This document shows, in pieces, positions 44,760 through 57,179 of a DNA stretch of 64,000 bases. Positions within the stretch are counted from its first letter, which is position 1. The number at the start of each line of letters is the position of its first letter. Both the position numbers and the translations under genes were made by a program. Under the pieces are notes generated by a model. It was not told the origin of the DNA. It was given only the letters and a program-made list of their open reading frames with translations, and made no database searches. Origin of the DNA: Armigeres subalbatus (Eukaryota; Arthropoda; Insecta; Diptera; Culicidae); NCBI RefSeq assembly GCF_024139115.2, contig NC_085140.1, positions 338,644,966 to 338,708,965 on the forward strand, given 5' to 3'.

Positions 44760-46530
44760 AGTCACCCAACCAGAGATTGCAACATTCTATTGCAAGTGGA
44801 ATTAAAGTGCTCCCTGCTTCTCTCCAACTCGGCTATGCCTGCTTCGCTTCATCCAATGGTTCGATCATGATTACCTTGTCCAGTACGAACTCGAAGATAT
44901 TCGTGATCTATTTTCATCATTGCATCAATTATGCTATCAACTAAATTTTATTTTTAATTTTATTTCCATTGCCTGAAACGCGGTTTTACTTCGCTTCTGG
45001 TCTTCAGCTCCTGACCTTATTACTTAAGTGATTTTTTTGGGTTTTCAAACCCATCATCCCCAGATGATTTTTTTTTTTTCAAACAAATTCTATATGACTC
45101 CAGTCACTATTTGGACCAGTGTAGAACTGGTCAAGTGTCGTTTCTTAAATTAGAAAAAAATGAGCTAGGAGATTTAAAACGAATTACCATATAAACGAAC
45201 TATTGAAGAGATGTAACGTAATTAGTGTAATAAACTCGATTATTTTAGAAATATTCATAACAATTTTTTTTGGCTCTCAGATTCGACAAATCGACGTTTG
45301 AATCTTTGTTAACGAAAGCAGATAAGTCGTTTTGAAAATTTGTTTTTGAATTATTAAAAAAAAAACTAAAACCACTGTTCATTTATTTTCAGTGACACTC
45401 TACGGCACACGTCTCCATGTAGTCATATAATTTAATTGCTCTTACATGATGATGGCGCGATCAATTTATCGAAGCTAAAACCAATAAATTTAGCCCAAAT
45501 TCTCCATCGATTAGTGGTCCCAAAAATTCACGACCTCTGCTGAAACCCTCCGCGCGAATTCATTTCGGCCACCACAATGCTCCGACATTCCATGCCTTTC
45601 GAATTGGCCCAAATACAAGCGGCAGTCGGGCGTTGCGTGTTTTCAGACTGTTTTCGCTTCTCCGAAAATCGAGGAAAAAAGCATTTTTCTCATGGCAATC
45701 CATGCTCGGAGTGGTACCCAAGAATCCGAAACGCTTATTGGCCAAACAAGAAGGATTCGATGGTCCAATACGCATCCTTGAAGTTGGTCTGCTCTTTTGT
45801 TGCTTTAGGTTCAAGCATCCAGCTAGCAGCAACGGAGCGTTTCGGACCTCGGTCCCGGTATTATCACGTGAAGTGAAAGGATTCGCATTCAATCTGAGGG
45901 CCATCTGGTTGGGCGGACATCCAACCGCGTGATCTCGGACTGGGGCTTACGGCGAGTTGATTGTTTTCTAAAAAGGAGAAAAGACCTACCCTAGAGCAAA
46001 TCATGCTAAGGGAAAGGCATAAAAGGAAATATTATGCCGTTTAATGATGAATATATTTTTCTTTTATTGAGTTGATGGTTCTGCTACTGTTGATTTGTGA
46101 TCATGTAGCTGTGAAAAATACAATAAGAATAAAAACATAATGAATAGAGGCAGTATGAAATTCTAGTCCAATAACTTTTTCAAGATAAACAGCAACTCCT
46201 CTTCTAGAGAAAATGGCTATTATGTTCTGTATTTTATGAATTCTTCCATTATTTTTAGAGGGATTTGTTTTATGTTTTGCTTAGGTAAATAGGTACATAT
46301 AATCCGAAGACAATAATCGTAAAAGTAATACATAACATCATGTTTTCGGTAACTTCGTTTTAGTCCGAGAGAATGGATATATTTTCGAGTATCCAGTTAG
46401 ACTTTCGACCAAAGGCATAGGATTGCCAATCCGAATATGGCAAGCTCGATTGTCGTTCTGGTCTAGGATGTTGTAGGTTCTCAGGGCATAGTGTATCTAT
46501 TTTATTTGCCATACAAGATAAATATTCATG
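44760..46530. other. Unassigned DNA; 45,560-45,932 is open in three frames
   Basis: Mostly AT-rich DNA without recognised elements. The segment 45,560-45,932 stands out: frames of 99, 99 and 114 codons run across it on both strands (45,577-45,876 and 45,633-45,932 plus, 45,560-45,904 minus), and it is less AT-rich than its flanks. None of the three translations contains a motif I can name. It could be an old coding exon, a repeat or chance. No splice sites were confirmed. Confidence 0.4.
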
Positions 46531-47080
46531 CGCTAGACGAAGTGAGTAAAGCTGTTCGAGAGCTGGAGAACGGTAAGGCCGCTAGGTAGGACGGAATCCC
46601 GTCCGAGCTTCTTAATGTTTGGAGTGACCGGCTGAACGAAAACATCCACCAAGTGATGAAAATGAGATGGTAGGGAGAAGAAATGCCTTCGAGTTGGCTT
46701 GATGGCCTCATATGTCCTATCTAAAAGAAAGAGCCCATACTCGATTATTAAGGTATAACACTTTTCAATACCGCCTAGAAGGTTATTCCCCGAATTCTGT
46801 TTAGCAGACTGCGTTCGTTTGCAGATAATTTTGTCGACGAATATCAAAGCGGTTTTCTAGAAAGACGATCAACAACGGGTCAGATGTTTACTCTGCGACA
46901 AATCCTTGAACAATTCCGGGAAAAACTTGCAGACCCATCCTTTTGTAGATTTTAAGGCAGCGTACGACTCAGTGAACCGGAACGAACTGTGGCATATAAT
47001 GTTAAAACATGTCTTTCCGGCAAAGCTTATTGGGCTAATTCATGCAACGCTGGATGGATCCGTGCTAACGTCCTGGTTGT
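46530..47080 (+). pseudogene. LINE remnant: reverse transcriptase N-terminal half
   Basis: The plus strand encodes decayed RT: VRELENGKAAR and DGIPSELLNVW (near 46,590), PSSWLDGLICPI, FVDEYQSGFLERRSTTGQMF (46,832), then FVDFKAAYDSVNRNELWHIM (46,938) and PAKLIGLIHATLDGS. Several stops interrupt it. It is related to, but clearly distinct from, the three JAM1-like copies, and closer in style to the remnant at 59.3 kb. The RT palm after the first Asp block is missing; a hairpin follows at 47,088. Confidence 0.8.
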
Positions 47081-47087
47081 GGAATGT

Positions 47088-47127
47088 GGACGGCTTGGTT
47101 AGTGGTATGGTACTAACCAAGCCGTCC
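47088..47127. repeat. Perfect hairpin, 16-bp arms and 8-nt loop
   Basis: GGACGGCTTGGTTAGT, loop GGTATGGT, then the exact reverse complement. It lies right at the point where the LINE remnant loses similarity to RT, so it may mark a deletion or a tiny foldback insertion. Confidence 0.92.
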
Positions 47128-47429
47128 AAAGCCAGAAGAAGATTTACGCTTCGATTGTGTTCTGTTCAATAGATGGTCTCTCTGCCTCCCTTTCACACAC
47201 TATCGCTTCATACTTGTTCGAGCACTAGCGAAGGTACTTATCTGGATATGGCGTCCATATACAGATAAGTCTGACTTGCGGTTAGCGGCAGTATAGTGTC
47301 TATACTTTCAATCTGTTGATTTTCAATTATCTTTCGATTATCTACTCCCTCATACTTTGAGTAGGACAATCATGGTCGTAAAATCTGTTTCAATTTCTTC
47401 AGATATTATTTATATTATCTTTTGAGAAT

Positions 47430-49345
47430 ATCTTTCTGGAAGCCCATCGGGAAATCTACTCAGAATTATTTGAAGAATTTCTCTTAAAATTTCTTCAGTG
47501 ATTCAAACAAATTCCTTTTCGAATTTCAACAATTCTTCCAGAACTTTTTTTCGAGTATTCCTCCAAGAAGTCTATTGGGAAATAAATCAGAAATGTCATC
47601 GAAAATTCCCCCCTGAATTTATTTTATAATTTCTGTATGGATTTTAACCAGAAATTTCTGGCCGAATTTCCCCAGGAACTTTCTAAAGAAATCCTTCAGG
47701 ACTTGTTTTAAAAAAATCTTTCAAGAACTCCTTTGAATAATCCCAAAACAATTCCATCGTGAATTATGTCTAGAGTACACGGAACAGTTCATGGAGGATT
47801 TTTTTAGAGTATCAGTGAGATAAGTATAAAGACTGTTTCCATACAACATGGGTGTGTTGGAATGTCGGTATCTTGATTCGTTGCGATTCGATTAGGCAGC
47901 GTAGCGATTTTGTTAGCAGACTTGATTTGAGCTTTTATTCAATGAATGTTACATTTATGCATATTTTCTTTCTATAAGTTTTTCTGTCGGACCTCATTAT
48001 AAAGACAGGTCTGCTCTATGAAGCCCCATATAAAAAATTATGTATTTATAATAACTTCCATATTCGGAGGTAGAATTCAATAGAGATGTATACTCTCCAC
48101 AATCGCATATGTGTCCCACATGAATAGGAAATCCAGCAAAGATGGGACTGATATGCGATCATAGGCAGTATACAATTCACTCAAAGATCGAAAGTTCAAG
48201 TTGAAAACGAGTTCCTAATAAAATTTTAGCCAAATCGAATCGATATTAAAATCCGCAAACATGATGAAAATTGAAATCACGCTTGTCTTCTGGTTTTTAT
48301 ATTATTCCTTGGAGAATTTCAAAATAAATTCCTGAAGCAATTTTTCGACAAATTTCTTGAAGTAATTTCCGCGGAAACGCGGAGGAACTCGAGGAAGAAA
48401 AGACAGGAGATTTTAAGCAAAAATTTCCAGGGTCAAAATTTGGTAGCATTGGGGGACTTTCGAAAAGGGTTTCGGGATGAAATCTCATTCAGCCATAGTT
48501 TTTTTTTCATGCGGTTTCATTCTTAAAGTTTTTCGTGAAACATCATGGAGGGACCCGGGATTGCATGAGTTAGTATTTCCTAACGAATTTCGAGATCCCA
48601 CAGTCAATGACATTGTCTGATTGAAACTATCTATCCAAGAGAATTCCTGGAGAAACTTCTGATGAAATTCTTGACGGAATTTCCTGAAGAATTTTGATAA
48701 AACTTTTGTAGGAATTCCAGCGAGACTTCTTGGAGGAACTTCCCAACTAATTTCTGGTGGAACCTTCGGAACAATTCCTGGAATAACTTTCGAAGGATTT
48801 TTTCAAGAACTTCTAAAGGAAATCATGGAGAAACTTCCGGAGGGATTCCTGAAGGAACTTCCGGAGGGATACCTCGAGGAAGCTCAGAGGGAAATCCTGG
48901 AAGAACTTCCGGATAAATCCCTGGAGGAACTTCTAGAAAAAATCGTGGACGAACTTCAGGATGAAATCATGAAGGAACTTCCGGACAAATTCCGGAATTT
49001 GTGGAGGAACTTCCAAAGCAATTTCTGGTGGAACTATGGGAAGAATTTCTGGAGGAACTACCGGAGACATTCCTGGAGAAACTTCCGGAGGGACTCCTGG
49101 AGGAACTTCAAGGGGAAATCCTAGAAGAACTTCCGGATAAATTCCTGGAGGAACTTCAGGAAATATTCCTGGAGGAACTTCAGAAGAAAATCATGGAGGA
49201 ACTTCCGGACAAATTCCTGAAGGATTTCGCAGGAATTTCTTGAGGAACTTCCGGATAAATTCCTGAAGCAACTTCAGGAGAAGCTCCTGGAGGAACTTCA
49301 GGAGGAATTCATGGAGATACTTCCCAGAGCCACTTCCGGAGGTAT
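47430..49345. repeat. Diffuse minisatellite (GGAGGAACTTCC / GAATTCCT)
   Basis: From about 48,640 to 49,345 a 27-33-bp unit like GGAGGAACTTCCGGA with AATTCCT repeats about 25 times. Sparser and partly reverse-oriented copies occur at 47,430-47,760 and 48,290-48,480. The array continues at 52,615-52,740 after the RTE copy that interrupts it. Frames through it (such as 48,825-49,124) encode Glu/Leu/Pro-rich repeats and are not taken as genes. Confidence 0.85.
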
Positions 49346-52300
49346 TATTTATTTATCATCAGACTAAGGCCGGAGTGGCCTGTGCTGCACATAAAAGACT
49401 TCTCCATTCAGCTCGGCTGCACTTCGCCAACCACGCAGTCTGCGGAGGGTCCGCAAGTCGTCCTCCACCTGATCGATCCACCTTGCCCGCTGTGCACCTC
49501 GCCTTCTTGTTCCCGTCGCGTCGGATCGTTGTCGAGAACCATTTTCACCGGATTACTGTCCAACATTCTGGATATGTGCCCGGCCCACCGCAATCTTCCG
49601 ATTTTCGCGGTGTGAACGATGGATCGTTCTCCCAACAGCTGATGCAACTCGTGGTTCATTCGCCTCCTCCACGTACCGTCCGCCATCTGCACTCCACCAT
49701 AGATGGTACGCAACACTTTCCTTTCGAAAACTCCCAGTGCGCGTTGGTCCTCCACGAGCATCGTCCAGGTCTCGTGTCCGTAGAGAACTACCGGTCTTAT
49801 AAGCGTTTTGTAGATAGTCAGTTTGGTACGGCGGCGAACTCTATTCGATCGGAGCGTCTTGCGGAGTCCAAAGTACGTACGATTTCCAGCCACTATGCGT
49901 CTCCGAATTTCTCTGCTGGTATCGTTATCGGCGGTCACCAGTGAGCCCAAGTACACGAATTCTTCAACCACCTCGATTTCGTCACCACCGATAGAAACTC
50001 GTGGTGGGTGGCTCACATTGATCTCTCTTGAGCCTCTTCCTATCATGTACTTCGTCTTCGACGTGTTGATGACTAGTCCAATCCGTTTAGCTTCGCTTTT
50101 CAGTCTGATGTAGGCTTCCTCCATCCTCTCAAAGTTACGTGTCATGATATCAAAATCGTACCACTCGTGTCAATCCCTGCCCTTCGTATTACTCCCTCCA
50201 AAGCGATGTTGGATGGCAGACACGAAAGACCATCACCTTGCCGTAACCCTCTACGGGTTTCGAAGGGACTCAAGAATGCCCCTGAAACTCGAACTACGCA
50301 CATCACCCGATCCATCGTCGCCTTGATCAACCGTATCAGTTTATCCGGAAATCCATTTTCGTGCATTAGCTGCTATAGCTGGTCCCGATCGATTGAATCA
50401 TATGCGGCTTTGAAGTCGATAAATAGATGATGTGTGGGCACGTTGTATTCGCGGCATTTCTGCAATACCTGACGTATGGCGAACACCTGGTCTGTGGTAG
50501 AGCGTTCACCCATAAGTCCCGCCTGATACTGCCCCACGAACTCTCTTGCAATTGGTGTTAGTCGACGGCATAAAATTTGGGAGAGTACCTTGTAGGCGGC
50601 GTTCAGCAATGTGATTGCGCGGTAGTTGCTACAATCCAGCTTATCGCCCTTTTTGTAGATGGGACACACGACACCTTCCATCCACTCCTGCGGCATAACC
50701 TCATCCTCCCAAACCTTGGTAATCACCCAGTGCAGCGCTCTAGCCAGTGCTTCACCACCGTGTTTAAACAGCTCTCCTGGTAGTTGGTCAACTCCAGGGG
50801 CTTTGTTGTTTTTCAGCCGGCCGATCTCCTCCTGGATTTCCTGGAGATTCGGAGCCGGAAGTCGCATGTCCTGCGCGCGTGCTCCTAGGTTCATTACCAT
50901 ACCGCCACCGTTGTCTGCCATATCGCCATTCAGGTGCTCTTCGTAGTGCTGCCGCCACCTTTGGATCACCTCACGCTCGTTTGTAAGAAGGCTCCCGTTT
51001 ATGTCCTTACACATATCGGGCTGTGGCACGTGGCCCTTACGTGAACGGTTCAACTTCTCATAGAACTTTCGTGCGTTATTAGCGCGGTACAGTTCCTCCG
51101 TCTCTTCACGGTTTCGATCTTCCTGCTGGCGCTTTTTCCTCCGGAAAATCGAGTTTTGTCTGTTCCGCGCCCGTTTGTATCGTGCCTCGTTCGCCCTCGT
51201 GCGGTGTTGCAGCAATCTCGCCCATGCTGCATTTTTCTCCTCAACTAACTGCTCACATTCGCCGTCATACCAGTCGTTTCTCTGATCCGGAGCCACCGTG
51301 CCAAGTGCAGCGGTTGCGGTGCTTCCAATGGCGGATCGAATATCTCTCCAGCCATCTTCAAGAGATGCTGCGCCTAGCTGCTCTTTCGTTGGGAGTGCCA
51401 CTTCCAGCTGCTGCGCGTAGTCTTGGGCTAGTCTACCGTCTTGTAGCCGCCCAATGTTAAGCCACGGCGGACGACTCCGACGCGTGTTGATCACCGTCGA
51501 GAGTTTTGAGCGCAGACATACTGCGACGAGGTAGTGGTCGGATTCAATATTCGCACTGCGGTAAGTGCGTACGTTCGTGATGTCGGAGAAGAATTTACCG
51601 TCGATTAGAACGTGGTCGATTTGGTTTTCCGTTACTTGTTAGGTGCTTTCCATGTGGCCTTGTAAATATTCTTGCGGGGGAAGAAAGTGCTTCGGACTAC
51701 CATTCCGCAGAAGGCTGCAAAGTTTATGCATCGTTGGCCGTTGTCGTTCGATACGGTATGCAGATTATCCGGTCCGATGACCGGTCTATACATTTCCTCC
51801 CTTCCTACCTGAGCGTTCATGTCACCGATGACGATTTTGACGTCCCGCAGTGGGCATCCATCGTATGTCTGCTCCAGCTGCGCATAGAACGCTTCTTTCT
51901 CGTCGTCGGATCTCCCTTCGTGTGGGCAGTGCACGTTGATGAGGCTATAGTTGAAGAAACGGCCTTTTATCCTCAGCTTGCACATCCTTGCGTTGATTGG
52001 CTGCCACCCAATCACGCGTTGGCGCATCTTTCCCAGCACTATGAAGCCGGTTCCCAGCTCGTTGGTGGTGCCACAGCTTTGGTAGAAGGTAGCCGCTCGA
52101 TGCCCGCTTTTCCACACTTTCTGTCCTGTCCAGCAGATTTCCTGCAGCGCTACGACATCGAAGTTGCGGGGATGTAATTCATCGTAGGTTATCCTGTCGC
52201 AACCTGCGAAGCATAGCGACTTGCAGTTCCATGTTCCAAGCTTCCAATCGTGATCCTTTATTCGTCGCCTAGGTCGTTGCCGATTGTATCGAGTCGTATT

Positions 52301-52614
52301 ATCTTCTATGTCGTTCGTAATAGTTGTTTTTAAAGGCGGCTTATTGGGCCTGCGCAAACCTCCTGTCTCGTCGGAGGGTCGTCGTGTCAGGGCTGTTTAG
52401 CGTCCCACCTAACACCAGGACTTGGGCTTGTGCGCTTTGAGCGGCACACGGTCGCTTTGGCGGAGCCTACTTGCGGATACATGCAGCTTTTTATAGAGGT
52501 TTAACAGGGCCCACTGTCAAACCCCACCACATCCTAGGCAGGCGCCACAACTCGCAGATGGCCTGGAGAGGGATCGTCAAGCCCTTGGACATAGTCCCTG
52601 CTGCCCCCAAAGTA
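49346..52614 (-). mobile_element. RTE-clade LINE copy 2, near full length, 12-bp TSD
   Basis: A 3.27 kb minus-strand copy of the JAM1-like family. The 5' UTR (52,614 to about 52,370) is nearly identical to that of copy 1, and the 3' tail is TGATAAATAAATAAT. TSDs TTCCGGAGGTAT lie at 49,334-49,345 and 52,615-52,626, within the minisatellite. High identity to copy 1 suggests recent spread of the family. Confidence 0.9.
49408..52390 (-). pseudogene. RTE ORF copy 2: catalytic FADD block deleted
   Basis: The endonuclease is intact in one frame (from about 52,357) with KLGTWNCKSLCFAGC, VALQEICWTGQ and IVIGDMNAQVG, ending with a frameshift near 51,640. The RT frame from 51,494 has PIYKKGDKLDCSNYRAITLL and FIDFKAAYDSIDRDQL, then a TGG-to-TAG stop near 50,373. 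GLRQGDGLSCLPSN follows. Near 50,150 about 40 bp are missing compared with copy 1, removing the FGFADDIDI segment that holds the two catalytic Asp residues. The C-terminal part (from 50,145) is intact to GRLRWAGHISRM. It cannot encode an active RT. Confidence 0.9.
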
Positions 52615-52744
52615 TTCCGGAGGTATATCTGGAGGAATGTCCAGAGGACCTTCTTGATGAACTTCCCAATGAATTTGTGGAAGAACTTCCTAAGGAATTC
52701 GTTGAGGAACTTCTGAAGAAATGCTGGAGAAATTTTGGCGCTTT

Positions 52745-54790
52745 AAACTAGGTCACGCCGACCCACGACGCCGCCTATCATCAATGGCGCGACGCCACCA
52801 TGCCACCGCCGATGGCTGAAAACGATGTATCACACAACCGTCGGTAAAATTTCAATCGACGCACAGGTCTACTGTGCAGTTAGAAATTTCTATTTTTGTT
52901 TGATTATTTTTCAAGAACATAAAACTAAGCCCGTTAGGAATTGGGCAGCCTTTTCAAAACCTCTCAATTCCAATTCAAAGGGCATATGTTGAAAACTTGG
53001 AATAAGTTGGAATAAATAAATAATAAATAAATAAATTTTATTTTGAGTTCAAAGCAACATATAAGTTTGTTGATTATATCCACACATTAGAATCAAGTTT
53101 TTTTTTCTGTGGTGTACAGTTGAGGTTGCTGAACATACCCTTTCAATGGGTGTTCAATCGCACGGAAGTTTTTCGACATAAACAAAAGCATTCAACCGTC
53201 GTCGTCGTCGGCCGCTTGAAAGTTCAAATATCCCCCAACATGGCAATGTCGTAAACTTTTTGCCAACTATCTCAGTCGCCGATTTCCTGCCATACCCAGC
53301 TCGTTAATATGTGTGCCCTCCCAGGGCAAACCACCAATCTCGCGTGTCAAATCACGAAAAGCTAAATGTAGTCCCAATGTTACAAATTCAGACTCGCCTC
53401 TCGAGAACGGGGCCCCAGCAACGCTCGGCATTTCGCGGCATTATCTAAAGTGTATCATTATGGCACACTAAATAATATTTTATCACTTTGTCGGGTTAAA
53501 GAGCTTAGACCATTTTCCATAGTCCCCGTACGGCTTCTACAGGTGTTCCGCTGCGGACGGATGATTGCTCCGAGGGTCCCTGACCGACGACTGCAATCGA
53601 ACACCCAGCGCTCTTGTTAGGGCCGCGGTCGCTTAGACGCTGCTGGGAGAAATGCATAAATCAAACGCTCAGGACCCGCGTGTATCGTGGAATGTTTCAC
53701 GCTCTCAAGAATTACATAAATTAATGCGCTGGAATTGGCAATAAGCGGGGTCTATCTCTGCGCAATGCTTTGCGGCTGCGTAGGTATAGGTCATCGGAAA
53801 GCAACAGGCGGCTCTTTTTGCCCACTTTTTGCACGTTTCGGCTAATCAAACCAGGTAATAAGGCATCGAAAGAGAGCAGCAACCGCGTACACTGGGAAAG
53901 GATTCGGACAACAAACACCTGAGCTGCAGGGGGCCAAACACTGAATGCATAAACGAGCAATAAATTGGCACTGTATCGAAATAATAGCCTATCTGCACCT
54001 TGATGAAACATTAAGGATCGAGTGAAGGCAAGGCGGTGGTTCTGGGGTGATTATTTTCCAACCATTTAGTGGATATGAAAATGACGTTGGAGAAGCTATC
54101 AATTAGCGATGTTGTCAACAAACAGTAATCATAGGAAATTGAGCAAGACTAATGCTTATGGGGACTGATAAGCGAATTGTCAAAGTCAGCAGCACAGGTG
54201 TATGATTAGGGTAAGCAATTGATTTCCACTACTGCTCAATTAAGGCAAAGCTAGCTACTCATTCTCGGTGACAATGTTTCTCCGCAGAATGCTAAAGTGG
54301 ATTTGTCGAAAGTGGTCCACTTCTGCTACCGTGGCCCGTAGACTTGGTAAAATTATACAGTTGAAATCTCGTCACAGTTTGTCAACGTATCAATTAAGGT
54401 AAACGTTTCGGGTCCAGCTTGCCAATTAGGAATGGAGTTTCAAGGCTGCACGAGCACAAAAGGGTGACGATTTTGCAAATGTTATCGGTTTAGAGAAACA
54501 TTCTAATGATATTGGCATTGGACTAACGTATGTTTTTGAAAAGAATGTAAGGCTATAAAAAACTAAACATGGTCGTAAAACTTTTGCGACGATAGCGCGC
54601 ATGACAATTGACAAGTAAAGTAGTACTGTGTTTTCTTATGATTACATACAATCATTCCACTAATTCTAAGACCAACTGGAACAAGTTGATACAATCTAGT
54701 ACATAGTAGTGCAAAGGGTGTGGAAAAGAAGTTTAAGTCACTCAGTTGCTAAGCTCGTCATATTCAATAGTTGCCATTATTGTCATAGTA
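52745..54790. other. 2 kb of mostly non-repetitive DNA, no gene recognised
   Basis: After an (AAAT)n tract near 53,020, the sequence 53,150-54,450 has balanced composition and no similarity to other parts of the window, so it may be older host DNA. Frames here (for example 53,721-54,011 minus) have no motifs. A conserved noncoding or regulatory role is possible but not shown. Confidence 0.4.
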
Positions 54791-54802
54791 TGTAATCCAC
54801 TA

Positions 54803-56818
54803 TTATTTCATTTATTCAGCCTAAGGCCGAAGAGGCCTGTGCGGTATATAAAGAGTCTTCTCCATTCGGCTCGGTCTTGGTCCTCCACGAGCATCGTCCA
54901 GGTCTCGTGTCCGTAGAGAACTACCGGTCTAATAAGCGTTTTGTAGATAGTCAGTTTGGTACGGTGGCAAACGGCGGAGTCCAAAGTACGTACGATTTCC
55001 AGCTACTATGCGTCTCCGAATTTCTCTGCTGGTATCATTTTCGGCAGTCACCAGTGAGCCCAAGTACACAAATTCTTCTACCACCTCGATTTCGTCACCA
55101 CCGATGCAAACTCGCGGCGGGTGGCTCACATTGTCTTCTATTGAACCTCTTCCTATCATGTACTTTGTCTTCGACGTGCTAATGACTATTCCGATTCGCT
55201 TGGCTTCCCTCTTCATTCTGATGTTGGCTTCTTCCATCTTCTCAAAGTTACATGCCATAATATCTTTGTCGTCGGCGAAGCCAAATAGCTGGACGGACTT
55301 ATTGAAAATTGTACCACTCGTGTTAATCCCTGCTCTTCGTATTACCCCTTCCAAAGCGATGTTGAATAGCAGACACGAAAGACCATCACCTTGCCGTAAC
55401 CCCCTGCGCGTTTCGAAGGGACTCGAGAATGCCCCTGAAACTCGAACTACGCACATCACTCGATCCATCGTCGCTTTGATCAACCGTGTCAGTTTATCCG
55501 GAAATACGTGTTCGTGCATTAGCTGCCATAGCTGGTTTCGATCGATTGTATCATATGCGGCTTTGAAGTCGATGAATGGATGATGTGTGGGCACGTTGTA
55601 TTCGCGGCATTTCTGCAGTACTTGGCGAATAACGAACACCTGGTCTGTGGTGGAGCGTTCGCCCTTAAAACGCCGCCTGGTACTGCCCCACGAACTCCCT
55701 TACAATTGGTGCTAGTCCACGGCATAAAATTTGTAGGCGGCGTTCAGCAATGTGATTGGACGGTAGTTGCTACAATTCAGCTTATCGCCTTTTTGTAGAT
55801 GGGACACACGACACCTTCCATCCACTCCTGCGGCAAAACTTCCTCCTCCCAAATCTTGGTAATGACCCAGTGCAGCGCTCTAGCCAGTGCCTCACCACCG
55901 TGTTTAAATAGCTCTCCTGGTAGTTGGTCAACCCCAGGGGCTTTGTTGTTCTTCAGCCGGCCAATCTCCTCCTGGATTTCCTGAAGATCCGGAGCCGGTA
56001 AAATTATGTCCTGCGCGCGTTCTCCCAGGTCCATCACCATACCGCCATCTTCGTCTGCCACATCGCCATTCAGGTGTTCTTCGTAGTGCTGCCGCCATCT
56101 TTGGATCACCTCACGCTCGTTCGTAAGAAGGTTCCCGTTTATGTCGTTACACATATCAGGCTGTGGCACGTGGCCCTTACGTGAACGGTTCAACTTAATT
56201 CTCATAGATCTTTCGTGTGTTATTAGCGCGATACTGTTGCTCCGTCTCTTCACGGTCTCGATCTTCCTGCTGGCGCTTTTTTCTCCGGAAAATCGAGTTT
56301 TGTCTGTTACGCGCCTGTTTATATCGTGCCTCGTGCGGTGTTGCAGCAATCTCGCCCATACTGCATTCTTCTCTTCCACTAACTGCTCCCATTCGCCGTC
56401 ATACCAGTCGTTTCTCTGATCCGGGGCACCGTGCAAGTACAGCGGGTGCGGTGCCACCAATGGCGGATCGAATATCTCTCCAGCCATCTTCAAGAGACGC
56501 TGCGCTTAGCTGCTCTTCCGTTGGGAGTGCCACTTCCAGCTGCTGCGCGTATCCTTGAGCTAGTCTGCCGTCTTGTAGCCGTCTTGTACACCGTTTTGAA
56601 CGCATACTGCAACGAGGTAGTGATTGGATTCAATATTTGCACTGCGGTAAGTTCGGACGTCAATTAGAACGTGGTCGATTTGGTTTTCCGTTTCTTAATT
56701 AGGTGATCTTCATGTGGCCTTGTGGATATTTTTGCGGGGGAAGAAGTTGCTTCGAACTACCATTCCGCGGGAGGCTGCGAAGTTTATGCATCGTTGGCCG
56801 TTATCATTCGATACGGTG
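54803..56818 (-). mobile_element. RTE-clade LINE copy 3, 5'-truncated, 12-bp TSD
   Basis: A 2.0 kb minus-strand copy of the same family, truncated inside the endonuclease at 56,818. Perfect TSDs TGTAATCCACTA lie at 54,791-54,802 and 56,819-56,830. The RT is recognisable: FIDFKAAYDTIDRNQLWQL (frame from 55,639), GLRQGDGLSCLLFN and FGFADDKDIMA, where an Ile after the DD box reads Lys. About 340 bp present in copy 1 (near 35,250-35,590) is missing near 54,873, removing most of the C-terminus, and further small deletions break the frame near 55,720 and 56,400-56,600. Confidence 0.9.
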
Positions 56819-57179
56819 TGTAATCCACTACCGTATGCGTGATAATGTTTGCACCATTAAACAAAGTCAAAATTTAAAAAAATCTCAAAATTTCGGTTTT
56901 GATTTTTTATTTATTTAACCGTTGTGTGGCCGGCAAAAAAACACCCTTAACAGGCCAGCAGGGTACCCGGGTACCCACGAAACTAAAATGCTTATATCTC
57001 TGGAAATTTACAACCGATTTCAACAATTTTGGGCTTATTCGATTCAGAATTTTCTCTTCTATGAAGATGTTATCAGGACGAACCGATCCAGTCAATTCGA
57101 TTCCCGGAATAACCGGATTTCCAAAAAATGTCCTGTATAAATGATACTGATTGTGAATTTCGATAGCTAATCAGCTATA

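Noticed and set aside
48825..49243. Glu/Leu/Pro-rich repeat proteins of 80-99 codons
   Set aside because: They follow the 27-33-bp minisatellite and are interrupted wherever the unit varies.
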